In this document: positions 1-16,086 of the stretch, in pieces
Numbering within the stretch: the first letter of the stretch is position 1
How the letters are laid out: every line of letters begins with the position of its first letter
Assembly: GCF_000315625.1 (NCBI RefSeq)
Contig: NW_005434659.1
Coordinates: forward strand, 97,986 to 161,985
DNA: 64,000 nt
Reading direction: 5' to 3'
Source: Guillardia theta CCMP2712
Lineage: Eukaryota; Cryptophyceae; Pyrenomonadales; Geminigeraceae
The notes under the pieces: generated by a model
What the model saw: the letters and a program-made list of their open reading frames with translations, nothing else
Told to the model about the DNA's origin: nothing
The model's database searches: none
Program-made: the position numbers and the translations under genes

Positions 1-1664
1 TGGACACTTTGTCGCAAAATTCTTCTCGAACAAATAACTTGAGACAAGAGTCAGGAATGAACAAAGCATTGAACGAGCGTGAAGCAAACAAATGATAGAA
101 TGAAATGAAGCAGGATCAACATCAAACAGAGACAACAACAATTAGATCATGAACAGAGACAACAACAATTAGATCATGACACAGACAACAGTGTAGATTA
201 CAGGGGTCGCTCTTCGCGCGCATGATTGCAATAATCAAGAAAATCCTCGAGCTTCATGTCCATGGTTGCTGAGACTCTAAACCTGAGCTAACGTCAACAA
301 AATCGCAGCATACTCCTTCTCTTACTTGGTGTCTGCATATTTCTTCAACAGATTCTCACACTTCCAGCTCTCGCTTGCCGGCCATTTCGGGATGACGTCG
401 GTGAGAATGACCTGGTTCAACAGAGTAAACCTCTCCTCTCCTCCTCTCCCCTCTCTCCCTTCCCTTCTCTTCCCTCCCTCCCCTCCCCTTCCTTTCCAAT
501 CCCCTTCTCCTCCTCCCTTCCCCTCCCATCTCCATCTCACTAACCGGCAGGTTGCGCTTCTCATAGTTCTCTACAAACTCCTGGGCCGTCAGCCCACTCC
601 GCCTAGGGCAGTCTGTCAGCATTCTCACACAAGGGTGCTCGAAGGCTACCTGTCGACGTTCTCGACTGTGAGCCAGCTCGGATCGATGGCCATGTTGGCG
701 TCTGAAGGGAGTCAGGTAGACGTCGACGAGGAAAGAGACTCACTCATCCACGGCTCGAAGAGAATGTCGGAGTAACAATCCTGACTTGACGGTCAACCAG
801 AAAGTTGAGAAGGAGACGAGGAGGGGATGGAGAAGGAGGAGGGCAAGGGGAAGGGATACAGGAGGACGCGATGTAGTAGTAGAAGGAGGAGGAGGAGGAG
901 GAGGAGGAGGAGGAGGAGGAGGAGGAGGGAAAGGGAAACTGGACAGGTGTCATCATGTCACTTACTTTCATCCTCAGCGGTTTATGCCCTGGAAACTTGC
1001 TGTTGATTCGTTTTAGAAAAGTTTCTTTCCAACACTTTTGAAATCTTGAACAACAGTTAGGGATCTTTTCAAATGATGCAGGATACCGTGCCTGAAATCT
1101 CCTCCAAACTTGCTGATCGTCAGTTCTCTCCAAATATTCTTTCGGATGGTCACGAAATGGAAAAGAGTGAATAGCAAACATACGGTATGATGGCTGAAGC
1201 AGTACATGCCCACACTGACTGAAGACAGTCCTGAAAACTTGTCAGCAGCTCTATCAATCTGATCAGAACGTCTTACTACACAGGGCATGATGGTCAAGGA
1301 ACGATAATATCTGTTCAAACAGCATCACACGCAAGATTGACATTGCAAATGTTTCAACGTGTAGAATTGTCTTGTCATGCAATCTCCGGAACATTCCGAG
1401 CGAGGCCGTCAGCTTGTTTTCCATCGCAACGTCGCAATCGAATAAATTCCCTTCTCTGCCCAGCACTGGCGTCAAACCATCCCAGCAAACAAGGGAGCCC
1501 TACGGTTTGATTCCATAAGGATTGACGTCTTCTTCTAGAGCCTCCCTGTTGACATCCATGTCGTCCAGCCAACGTGCCGTCAGTCACATGCCATTGAATT
1601 TCATCTCTCACCTCTCCTCCTCATCCCCATGTCGTGCTCGCTTTCGCTCAGGCTCTCCCTCCAT
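1..1664 (-). CDS. F-box / JmjC-domain protein (JMJD6/JMJ21-like), 5' part
   Basis: Gene enters from the left edge, so the 3' end and catalytic JmjC core are missing. Exons read on the minus strand include an ATG at 1664 (MEGEPERKRARHGDEEE, basic then acidic, NLS-like), an F-box exon near 1265-1440 (MFRRLHDKTILHILSFLDHH after removing a 48-nt intron), an exon from about 1180 down to 966 (CWKETFLKR), and exons 744-780, 650-701, 545-623, 326-411, 202-282 and 1-37. Spliced together, the last ones give LTAQEFVENYEKRNLPVIL, then KWPASESWKCENLLKKYAD, MDMKLEDFLDYC and REERPLYLFEKNFA. This is the N-terminal part of the JmjC fold as in JMJD6 and plant F-box JMJ21-type proteins. Members of the family are Fe(II)/2-oxoglutarate hydroxylases or demethylases; an F-box would couple it to SCF ubiquitin ligases. 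The Fe ligands lie outside the window, so activity cannot be judged. Confidence 0.8.
428..538. repeat. Pyrimidine/purine-biased low-complexity tract in an intron
   Basis: The plus strand is almost pure C/T between two well-defined exons (326-411 and 545-623) of the F-box/JmjC gene, so the sense strand is GA-rich. Any ORF through it is an artefact of composition. Confidence 0.85.
882..927. repeat. (GGA)n trinucleotide repeat in an intron
   Basis: About 15 GGA units lie within the intron between exons 744-780 and the exon starting at 966 of the F-box/JmjC gene. On the coding strand it is TCC. Confidence 0.9.
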
Positions 1665-2041
1665 CGTCACGGTCTACGTACACGCTAATGTCAGAGTTGA
1701 GAGTTGAGGAAGAAGTGTAAAGGAAGAGGAGGAGCAGAAGAAGCAGGAGCAGAAGAAGAAGCAGCAGCAGGAGGAGGAGGAACAGCAGCAGCAGCAGCAG
1801 GAACAGCAGGAACAGGAGCAGCAGCAGCAGGAACAGCAGGAACAGGAGCAGCAGGAGCAGGGGCAGCAGGAGCAGGAGCAGGGGAAGGAGGAGCAGGGGC
1901 AGGGGCAAGGTCAGGAGCAGGAGGGGGAGGTGAAGCAGGATGAGGATGAGGATGAGGATGAGGATGAGGATGAGGATGAGGATCAGGAGCAGGAGCAGGA
2001 GCAGTTGAGCATGAGATGCGTCTTCAGACACGAGAATTAAC
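1665..2041. repeat. Intergenic CAGGAG/CAGCAG/GATGAG microsatellite block
   Basis: This spacer separates the 5' end of the F-box/JmjC gene from the inferred 3' end of the PDZ gene, both on the minus strand. From about 1721 to 1996 it is a patchwork of GAGCAG, CAGCAGGAA and GATGAG units. The long poly-Leu or Ala/Gly ORFs through it come from the repeat. No gene is seen here. Confidence 0.85.
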
Positions 2042-6538
<4,497 letters not shown>

Positions 6539-8041
6539 CGCTGAAAGTCAACAACTCTCTCTCATGTTCTGTCAGATAACAATCTCATGGATCCTATCCT
6601 CTTCACCACAGAGAACATCCCTCATGTTTCTTTCAACCTCGCTCTTGACTCGTTCAGCGTATCTGGCTACCAGCCTCATCTCTTCCCCTCATCTGGGTTC
6701 TGGGATCATGGATAAACAAAACTTTTCCTTGCAGGATCTAGAATTTTTCGACCTTCATGTCTCCTGTTTGCTGCTCTTGCGCCCACTATTTTGTCCTGTC
6801 TGGTCTCGATTCATCAAGTCCTTCTGTCCTGCTACATGCTTCTCCCGCCATGACTCTTCACAGCCCTATGCTTCCATTCCACCTATCGGATATGATGGCC
6901 TGCCATCAGACCCGACAAGTGCGGCCATTTAAGCAGGGGGTGGTCTGGCAGACCAATGGGTACGGCAATCGATCTAGGATTTTCTTGATCACCGGTCATA
7001 CCTAGTACCCACAATAATAAGCACAAAAGCACGGGCAATATCCAACTTTAAAGGGGTACATTCTGATAATTACCGAAATAAGTGGGTAGGGGTAGTGAGT
7101 TTACTTGCATGTTCCCATGGGATGTGGGTGGGTGGTGTATGAGTGAGGCGGGCCTGAGTATCCTCCCGGCCGGACCGGGCCCGCCGCAGCTGAGCAACCG
7201 ATTCCACTTGATTCGAATCGATTCGGTCCGATTGAATTTGGGGAACATGGGTCTGCGGGGGGTGGGGTTATCAATGTACGGGTTATTATAAAGGTAAAAA
7301 ATGGGGTGTAATGAGGAAATGACGTTTTCGAGGGGGTGGGGGCCTTACGTTTCTATTGAGTAAAAGTCAGCAGGACGTAACTGAGAAGGGGTAGCGAAAA
7401 GTAGCTTGTCTTCAAGGACCGGGTACTTAAATACCATTTTCAGTCGAGAGGGTGGGTACTTTGGAGATTCGGATAGAGGGTACGTTACCAAGGGGGTCAA
7501 GGCAATACATCCCAAGGGGTAGGGTATGTTTTGAAGGGGTAGTGTAGTAGCATATGTCCCTATTACCCCTACTTTTAGCTTATTTATATCCGGTATTTTG
7601 ATAGCAAGGTTTTCCATCGAATCAAGGGTGGGTAGAGTAGGGTACAAGCCAGGGAGGGTGGGCATACCAGTGTAGAATGCAACAAGGGTGAAGGTGGTTG
7701 AGAAGTAAAGGAGGAAGGGGAGAGGGGGAGAAGGGAAAGGTTGGAGAAGAAATGGATGAGGTAGTCGGGGGCTTGAGGTTTTGGAGAGATGACTTCATCT
7801 TAGATGTAGGACAACGAGTGATAGTTGTTGTTTGACAGGAAAGAATTAATGTCAGAAGACGTAGTTGATAGTATTTGCTTTCATACGACAATGCTGTTGA
7901 TGGATCAGGCGGAATTTCAAGCAAACATTAAAAGAAAGACCATCAACGGATGATTCTGTTGATTGAAACACTATTCAGTTAGTATTATACTAGGGGAAAC
8001 CAAATTCTGGAGGATTTGTTCGAGATACCTCTCTTGCTAGG
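6539..8041. other. Intergenic region with GGGGTA-rich island
   Basis: No convincing gene. From about 7040 to 7690 the plus strand is dense in GGGTA, GGGGTAG and GGGGG runs (so TACCCC on the sense strand of the minus-strand PDZ gene whose start is at 6538). A GC-rich palindromic patch (CCCGGCCGGACCGGGCCCG) lies at about 7165-7183. Short ORFs on both strands look like composition artefacts. Confidence 0.7.
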
Positions 8042-8215
8042 ATGAGTCTCATTTCTTATTCGAAACTGTATGCACAATTTTGTGCCAAACAAGATTGTCG
8101 TTCTACATTTTCACGATTGACGTCTCTTCTTAGGTCTCGTCAACGACAACAAGCTTACCCTCCTCTTCCTATTCGACTTTCATCTATTTCTTCGACTTCC
8201 CCAAAACTGCAGTGA
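8042..8215 (+). CDS. 57-codon upstream ORF or mis-spliced leader
   Basis: An ATG at 8042 opens 57 codons rich in Ser, Arg and Leu (starting MSLISYSKLYAQFCAKQ) and stops at 8213-8215, one base before the ATG of the small Cys-rich gene at 8217. It could be a regulatory uORF, a leader peptide, or partly an intron (TTCTTAG near 8134 is a possible acceptor). No family is recognised. Confidence 0.3.
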   Translation: MSLISYSKLYAQFCAKQDCRSTFSRLTSLLRSRQRQQAYPPLPIRLSSISSTSPKLQ

Positions 8216-8216
8216 A

Positions 8217-8566
8217 ATGATCCTTACAAGAAACCTTCTGTATGGCGCGGTCGGAACTCTTGCAGCAGCAAGTGCTGCAGCGACTGTGGCATTTTCGAGC
8301 CAAACTCGTACTTTCACCACGACGACTTCCAAAACTTCGTCTCAACCTATTTCTGAGTCCGAAGGGAAAGATTGTGATTGCGCGCCCCTCTGGACTTGCA
8401 TGCAAACCAAATGCGGAGGAGAACTCTGCTCCGAGTGCTCAGGTCTCGAGACTCAGCTGAGAGCCTGCCTTGCCAGGGTGAGTGATTCTTGTTGCATGTT
8501 CCTTGTCTTGATGGGGCTTCGCTGACATGATTGGGACAGATGAAGGCCTCGCCCAAGTGGGGTTAA
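8217..8566 (+). CDS. Small cysteine-rich (CHCH-like) protein
   Basis: Two exons, 8217-8477 and 8540-8566, joined by a 62-nt GTGAGT...ACAG intron, give 95 residues. The N-terminus is Ala/Ser/Thr-rich with a basic residue and a hydrophobic stretch (MILTRNLLYGAVGTLAAASA), compatible with a mitochondrial presequence or signal anchor. The C-terminal third carries a cluster of seven cysteines (CDCAPLWTCMQTKCGGELC, then SEC and RAC), reminiscent of CHCH or other disulfide-relay substrates, though the spacing is not the canonical twin CX9C. Function is not recognised. It converges on the USP gene. Confidence 0.6.
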
Positions 8567-8818
8567 ACCTACGTTTGCTGTGATTGTAGTTTTTCTCTGT
8601 TTCAATCGTGCTTTGAGACACATTGTTGAGCGTATTTACTAAAATACGAGGTGCCCATATGCGGCCATGTTGCACATTAAAATTTCCAACTCTCGCTGCT
8701 GGTTTTCCTTTGAACAAATTTATATCTTCACAGAACATTTATAGAGTAGTTTCTAGCTATCGGCTCGACCGTTATCAGATGCTTGAAAGAAAGAATAAAT
8801 AATGTTAGTAAGACTATA

Positions 8819-10304
8819 CTATGATGCGGTCACGGGTTCTCCAGAAGAGAAGTGACCATGGCCCATCCAGGGCTCGTCGACGATGTCACTCTTGCAAGGT
8901 GATTCCGAGAGAATGTCACTTCCTGAGTCTGACCTGAGAAGCGATCTCGTTGTGATCCTCTTGAGCCCCAGAGGCTGAGAAGACTTTGTGACCGGCTCCT
9001 CCTCAAACCTTCTTGACCTTGGCATATCGTCAATAGTCTCCAGGTTGTTCAGCAAATTTTCAAGTGAAGGGAGGGAAGAAACGAAATTTTCAGACTGAAC
9101 TCCTGCTGGCATATCCTCGGTGTTAGACGGATGGAAGACTGGCATGTCGTCTGGTCCATCCTCAATAGGCATGCGCTCAAATGAGCCCAACGGTGCAGGC
9201 ATCGCAGAGCTCTCATTGAACGTCTTGTTCAACGGTTCGTAATCCTCGTCCACATGAGAGAAGAGGCATTCTGCAGAATGGAGTTCCTCAGTTCGCTCTC
9301 CGCTTGCATAGTCTGCAAAATTCGCAGGGACCGAAACAGGTCTTGATTCTGCGTTCGTGCCCAATGAAATCACCGCGAACGAAGCGTTGTGGACGGCATA
9401 AAGAGCTGGATCTTCAGCCTTCTTGCTCAGATCACGACCAGCAACCAGTACATCACAGCAATTTTCCATCGCCACCTTCATCAAAGATTCTGCTACCGGG
9501 CCCGTAGCCCTCAAGCGCTTGACGCTCTTGATACCCAGCTCGTTGCATTTCTTCTCGAACACATCCGAAAGGATCTCCACTTCAATTCTGGCAAGCTCGT
9601 CCTCTTGCAAGGAGCTGGTGCTTCTTGGGCGTAGGATCAACGATTTCCTCACTGCCTTCGTGGTGATGACCAGATACACCTCATCTATATCCCTGCACAG
9701 TAACTTGGAGGCTGCCCAATCAAACGCCAATTTTGAAGCATTTGTGCACTCGACGTGAAAGAAAACCCGCCTTGGCAAAACAGTCAGGAATGCGCCAGCT
9801 TCGTCCTTAGGCTTCTTGATGACCATCACGGGGCAAGTACAGAGCTGAGCAACTTTAGAGCTGACCTGAACAGCATGTAAGGACAAGCCTAGATCAAATC
9901 TCAAATTCACTTACCGATCCGAGCACAGCCCTTTTGAAGGTGTTCAATCCACGACTCCCGATCACACACATGTCACAACTGTTTGTCTTTGTCGCCTCGC
10001 TAATCACGACCTCGGGCGACCCCTGAGCCAGGACAACGCGATAATTGACTCCTTTAGCATTGCAAAGATTTTCATATTTCAGCAGAACTTTCACTCCAAG
10101 CTCTCTATTTGCATTGGTCCCGAAAACAGTATCGCGGTCATATGCATGGACTAGGATCACCAAATCCTGCTTTCGAAAGAGGTTTGCACGAGCCCAGGCA
10201 AACGCTGCTCTGGTCTCAGCTGTATCATTTACCGCCATGGCGATCGTTCTCGCTGGTGCATCATGCCTCTGACACCAGCTTTGAGCATTGTATTGTGTGG
10301 TCAT
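8819..10304 (-). CDS. Tandem universal stress protein (USP) domain protein
   Basis: Two exons (10304-9915 and 9865-8819) with a 49-nt intron. The first in-frame ATG is at 10304 (MTTQYNAQSW); codons further upstream reach only a GTG. USP domain 1 (about residues 20-155) starts TIAMAVNDTAETRAAFAWAR and ends with the ATP-binding loop GSRGLNTFKRAVLGSVS (G-2x-G-9x-G-S pattern). A second USP-like fold (about 170-290: RRVFFHVECTNASKLAFDWA, later DVLVAGRDLS) lacks the glycine loop, so it is probably non-nucleotide-binding. The C-terminal roughly 150 residues are acidic, Ser/Pro-rich and likely disordered. The role is probably stress-linked nucleotide sensing, by family analogy. Confidence 0.82.
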
Positions 10305-12336
10305 AGACAGACGATATCCTCTCTGTTGATTTTCAAACCTTGCATACACAGGGGTGCTAGTATATGGCCGTGCACAAAAGGGATAGCTCCCAAATTCGTT
10401 CTACGCCCACATAACAGATTTCCTATACCAAGAGCTTCCGAGGCGGTGATAGGAGAGAAATCGTGAATTGCGAGGGGGGAGAATGACAGAGAACTAGGTT
10501 TCAGTGAGATATCAGGAGGAGCTGGGAGGCGGTTGGCAGAGAATGCAGCGGGAAGGAACGGGAAAGGAGCGGATAGGAGGGAGGATCGTCACGCTGCTTG
10601 AGGAGAGGAGGCCAGAAGTACATGGGGTGGGTGGGTTATCTCTGTATAAAAAGTAGGGTGGGGGTGTAAAAGGTTGTGTTTTTGGTGGTATTGGATGGGG
10701 TGATATCCCAGAGATTGTATGGGGTAGGGTCATGTGGTATTCAGCTTTGACGGTGGGTCATCAATATGGAGGGTGGCATAAGTCTTGGGGTGCATTTCAT
10801 TGATCATGTACCGGTACTTCGATGTTATGTCAGGGGGTTCTGAAATGATGGGTTCCTTTTTCATGGGGTCGGAAAGGACATGGAGGGGTACGAGTGGGGT
10901 CAGGGTAGTCTGGGGAGGGTAGGGGTACACTTGAAGAAGTCACACCACCCTATTGTGAGATAATATTCCACCAACAGGCTAGGTACAATGATACCCCACA
11001 CCTTCTGATCAAAATTTTTAATAATAGTGGGGTACCTGATACCACCCGTGGTACCTCGAGGCGTGATCAGGATCAAAGCCTTGGGTGATGGTCGAAAACG
11101 ACCCCCTTATGATATTGGTCAGGGGGTAGGGGTAGGGGGGTTCTGGACGAGATGTTGGGGGCTTCAGCAGTACGAGGGGATCTTATCATTTAGTATGAAA
11201 ACAAGGGGTACTGTGATACAACTTAGGGGGTGGTTATCCATGGAATTGAGAGAAATATTTTGTGACGCCTAGGGTGGGGTAAGGTACCAAGGCAGGGGAA
11301 AGGGGGGGGTCACTTCAGTAGTGGATACCAGGGAGATGGGGGAGGTTTTGAGCAGATACTACGATATTTTATAAGATAAAATTTAAACCCGTGATCTGGT
11401 TTTAAGATCAAAACGTTTGAATGCAACCGTTCGGGTTTCGCAGCTTATGAAAATGGATCCTGGGGGGCATAACGGTGTTATTCCTGTGGTAAATGAGGTA
11501 TTTCTAAAAAGTATTTATAACGGGGGTCATATCTCCTCGATACCAGATAGTTTTCCGATATGTCTTATTTTCGAAATTCCTCTTGGGGCGCAACTAACCT
11601 TTCCAATCGAAACGATGGGGGTTTGGGACAAACCTAGAGGGTACCTAGATTGCTCTAAATTTTTGTTAAAGTTTTTGAAGTTCGCCTCTGTATTGAATTA
11701 GCCAAAATGTTGAGGACAGTGCTGTAATGCTTCTCACAAAGTCGATGTATTGCTGACTGTCTTTTTTGCTGTGCTGAACGGTACCATATAAAACCTTCAT
11801 TTTATAGTAAAATGAATACTTGAACTGAAAAAGAATTTTAAGGGACTCGTGCAGGGCATGTGGACGTAGAGACGGGGTCGTATCTGAAAAAAATGGAGGG
11901 GGCTCCCCATGGAGGAGGTAGGTAGGGAAATAGTGTGGGTAGGGTACTCGACAAGGTCGGGATTCAGCACCATGGGGTATACACAAGGTTTTGACAGAGG
12001 ACGCACAACAGAGAAACTGAGGGAGTAGGGGTATAGATTTACACCTTCAGACTTCGGGTACCCTACAACCCCTTGGAAATATTTTCAGCTCAACCCTATA
12101 TGTGCAGCGTAATTTAGGGGGTGGGGGTGATTGTCCAGATTACCTCTTGACAACGAACAGGTGTAACATTTGTAGAAATGGGGGCCAGAGGAGACGGACC
12201 TGAAAACTCCGCAAATGTGAAGAGCTCAAGGAGTTTTAAATGGTGCCTTGAAAAAGAGGAGAGCTAAAAGCATTAAAATTCCCCGGGGGCCGGCCCGCCG
12301 GCTCCACGACCGGCATCGGGTGAGATTTTCGGGGGA
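10305..12336. other. Intergenic GGGGTA-rich island (about 1.5 kb)
   Basis: From about 10610 to 12130 the plus strand carries dozens of GGGGTA/GGGTAGGG/GGGGGTGGG runs with few G-tracts on the other strand. It lies upstream of the minus-strand USP gene, so that gene's sense strand reads TACCCC. Short ORFs here look random. A palindromic GC patch (CCCCGGGGGCCGGCCCGCCG, 12281-12300) sits just before the GH36 start. Confidence 0.7.
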
Positions 12337-15300
12337 ATGGGCGTAAACATGCTGGAACTGGACGATGGAGGGTGGAGGATAAAGACAGCGAGAGAGGAGA
12401 GGAGGAGGAGGAGATCTTCGTTCCTCGCTACCACAACATCGCACACACCCTCCCCTTCATCAAAGAACTTCGCATCGCGCAGCGCGAAAGCCTTCGGTTG
12501 GCGAGTCAAGTGCAAGAATTTGCTCCAAGTGTCAGCGTGGAGGAGGAGAGGAGGGCTATGCACTGGAAGACTGGTGGTCACGGACGAAGCCAGCGAGAGA
12601 GAAGAAGAGGTTCGAGGAGTCGGACTCTGCAGGATCAGAAGGTATTGTGGACAGATAGTGGGCGAGAACATTCCGCGTTTACCTGCGTGGATCGAGTTTG
12701 GAGAGAAGGAAGAAGACAACGTATTGATATGGCGAGCAGAGATCGAGAGCTGTGAGGAGCCTATCTTCCTTGAGACTATCACCATGTTTGACGGAGAGGT
12801 GACGACCGAGCTGTCAGCTTCGCATGCTATCCAGCAAACTCGCACTCGCAAGATGGAAATCTTGATGTGGACCTTCATCAGCCTGGCTCTCTTCCCTATT
12901 GCCTTTGCCTCCCTCAAGGTGCCTCGGATGCTGCTGATGCCTCTTACGGTCCTCTCCTCCCTGCTGTTGGCCTCCGTCATCCCCAAACTTCAATGCCGCT
13001 ACGTAGGAATGGAGGAGGTCTGGACTTCGGCGATGTTGAACGGTTGGCAAAGTTTCAGCTATGCAGGAGTGATCAAGTTTTCCGCGTGCTTCGGCGTTCT
13101 TGGCTCCATCAGGAGGCTTCTCTGCAGGTTGAACATCTTGCCGCTTCAAGTCAGACAACAAACAGGCTGGCTCTTCTCCGGGCCCTTTCATGATGGTCTA
13201 CCTACCATCTCAACCTTGTGACCTTTCTAACGATTTGCTGCAAGGTGCAAGAATGCCGCCCAACCCTCTGTTTGGGAGGTTGAGGTTCCTGCCGAGTAGC
13301 TTCGGTCCAGGCATCGTCCGCAAGTATGCTCCTTGCGTCAGCGACATGTTCGCCGTCCTCTACGTCAGGATGGATGAGTTTCCGGGCCATTCAAACGCGA
13401 CGTTCCAGTTTGTTGCGGGGTTCTTGTCTCAGGTCAGAGATCGGGCGGGTCGTTGCAACTTGTCTTCTGACGATTTGATCAACTGCAGCGCGAACAGTTC
13501 GGGTGCATCGCTCTCAACCCGTGGAAGCAGCATGTCAGCATGCATGCCAGCTGCGACGGGATTCTGTTTTCGAAGCACAGCAAGGCCTCCTCCTCCCTCG
13601 GCTCGTTGCAGTCAAGCGGCGATATGGCGAGAGGAGCCAACAAAGTTCGAACAGACTGGGCGATCATGTTGTGGTCGGATGGGGACACATTCGAAAGTTA
13701 TCTCAAGGCTGTCGGAGAGCATTGTCGAGCGAGGGTACCGGCAGACTGCGAGCAGGATGGAGGGGATTTGAGTGCGTGCGAGTTGGGTCCGGGGATGCCG
13801 ACGGGCTGGTGCAGCTGGTATGAGTACATGGAGAAAGTTTCGGAGCAAGACTTAGAGTTGAACGCGCGCAAGCTGCACGGATGGCTGAAGCAAGGGGTCG
13901 ACTTGAGGGTGTTACAGCTCGACGACGGATATGTCGATCACTGGGGAGACTGGACCAAGAGCTCAAAGAAATTCCCGGAGGGAGCGGGGAACGTCGCAAG
14001 CATTGCCGGGAGATATGGCCTGGCAGGAGGTGAGTCAAGAGTTGTTCCCTTAGCTTCTTTATGTTTGTTTCTCGTCCCAACGACTCTGTCTGCAGGACTC
14101 TGGATTGCGCCGTGGGCTGCGGATAAGGATGCTCTTGTCGCAAAGGAACATCCTGAATGGGTTCTCAGAGCAGACTCGTGGGGAGATGCGTACAAGTCGC
14201 CATGGCTGTGGCTGCTGGACTTGTTCTCGTCAAGAGCTGCCAACAGTGGATTTACACACCCGGGAAAGTGGTTCTACGGACTAGATGCTACTAATCCTGA
14301 GTGAGGGCTGGGAAGGGAGGGCGGGCGGAGAATCTGACATGCCTTGCCAGGTGTCGAGCGCACGTGAAGTCTTTCATCCAAGAGTTCGTGCAGCAGCACG
14401 GCATCAAGTTCCTGAAACTCGACTTCCTGCATGCAGCAGCCCTCCCAGCGCTGCATTTTGATCCAGCGCTCACAAGAGCTCAGGTGAAGCTCCTTCTGAT
14501 GCCGACCCTCGACCTGATGGCGTGTCGAGGTCTTTCAACTCGCCCTGCAGACTCTCCGTGAAGCCGTGGGCGATGCTTTCTTCCTGGCTTGTAGCTGCCC
14601 AATGGGTGCAGCAGTGGGATGGGTCGACGCGATGAGGGTATCAGCAGACACAAACCTCTCTTGGAAGCCGGTCTTGACTCGCTCGCCTCGTTGCCTTGAG
14701 TCTGACTCTGAGGCTCAGTGGCCGATCTGGTGGGACAAGACCAACTTGCCGTCGGGGAGGAACATGATGCGCAACTCGCTCGTCCGGCATCCTATGCATG
14801 GCGTGTGGTGGATGAACAATCCTGACTGTCTGGTGCTCGCAAGGTGTTTCTCACTCTGCCTTCCAAGTGACCCCCGTCTGATTCTGCTGCAGTTCCGATC
14901 GCGATGGTTCAACCAAGCAAAGTTACGCTGAGGCCATTGGGAAAGCAACTCTAGCAGGTAAGCCACATCGATCCGCAGTCAGAGTCAGTGAGTCTGCGGG
15001 CAGGAATGACCGGGGGGCTTCTGTTTCTTTCCGACGATCTGCTCTCCCTCCCCGTAGAGCGACTCCGCATCCTTCAGTGTCTGTTTCCCCCGCTGCACTC
15101 CCAACCCAGGTCGCTCGTTCTACCCGCGCACGTCATCTTCCATGGTCAGAGCGAATGCCCTGAGGTTCTAGTCAGCGAGGTCTGCTGGTCCTCTGCTGGG
15201 GGGTGAGGGTGGAGTTACTTGCAAGCAGCTGACAGGGCCGGAGGGCACCTGGATGTTAGTCGGCCTCTTCAATCTGAGCGACCACCATGACGCCCGGGCT

Positions 15301-16058
15301 ATCGCCCTCACGTCTCTCCCCCTCCACCTCCGAGACGACGAAGAAGTCAGAGAGCCTCCTCTTTTCCCCTCGGGTGACCTTCCTGCAGGTCGTGGTGTAT
15401 GACTTCTGGAACGGACAGGTCTGCACCTGTACCTCCAGCCACAGCTCGTCTCACTCTCCCCGCAGTGTACGAGAGGCTGGGCCTCTGCCATCTGTGCCAT
15501 TCAGATCCCCGCGCATTCCGCTGCTCTCCTTGCTGTGAGTTGCGTCAGAGCGTCCCGGAGCCGCTGATGCTTGCTCTAGGTGCGGTACAGGAGGACGCGG
15601 GAGGAACCGAGCTACCTGGGCTCAGACCTTCACTTCTCGTGCGGTTTGGAGCTGAAGAAGTGAGCCAGGGACAAGAGTATCCTGTGTTGATCCTGAACCA
15701 GGTGGGAGACGGCGGACAAGTCGATATCGATGGAGCTCAGCGTCCCCAGAACTGCTCAAGGGAGCGTTTGGATCAGTCTGCCGCTCGAGGACTGTGAGGT
15801 AGAGCTGCAGTCGCATGTCAGCACAGCCCGTGACCTGTGTCGCTGCAGCACTGTAGCGACTCCACACCTCGAGTGATCGGATCGGCTTACAAAGGAGGAG
15901 CCGTCAACAGGGCCTCCTCGCCTGGTCCCTCATCTTTCTCTTCCCCTCTGGCTCCGGCTGAACTTGTTGCAGGAGGGACACCGATGAATTGCATATGGAG
16001 GATCCCTGTAGTGGTCGAGGAAGGATGCCAATCGCTGCTCGAGATCTCCTGGGCTTGA
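12337..16058 (+). CDS. GH36-type alpha-galactosidase / raffinose synthase-like glycosidase
   Basis: About ten or more exons. Resolved ones are 12337-13195, 13245-13432, 13489-14029, 14096-14300, 14351-14483 and 14530-about 14842, then smaller ones to a stop at 16058. Introns of 49-66 nt separate several exons and all junctions tested keep phase. Family hallmarks in order: LNGWQSFSYAG (N-terminal beta-sandwich), FLSQREQFGCIAL across a splice, PTGWCSWYEYMEKVSEQDLE, LQLDDGYVDHWGDW, GLWIAPWAADKDAL, FLKLDFLHAAALPALHFD (the Asp of KLD is the expected nucleophile), VGWVDAMRVSADTNLSW (acid/base region), RHPMHGVWWMNNPDCL, GGLLFLSDDLLSLP, and the C-terminal beta domain. Odd: two hydrophobic segments (about residues 175-225) precede LNGWQS, suggesting a membrane hairpin or anchor. 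Substrate is probably alpha-galactosides; a raffinose-synthase activity cannot be excluded. Confidence 0.85.
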
Positions 16059-16086
16059 TCGCCCATGATCATCTCCACTCACTCCC

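Noticed and set aside
7040-12150. GGGGTA runs as interstitial telomere repeats
   Set aside because: Spacing is irregular with no fixed unit, and the pattern recurs in short promoter-proximal patches with gene-linked strand bias.
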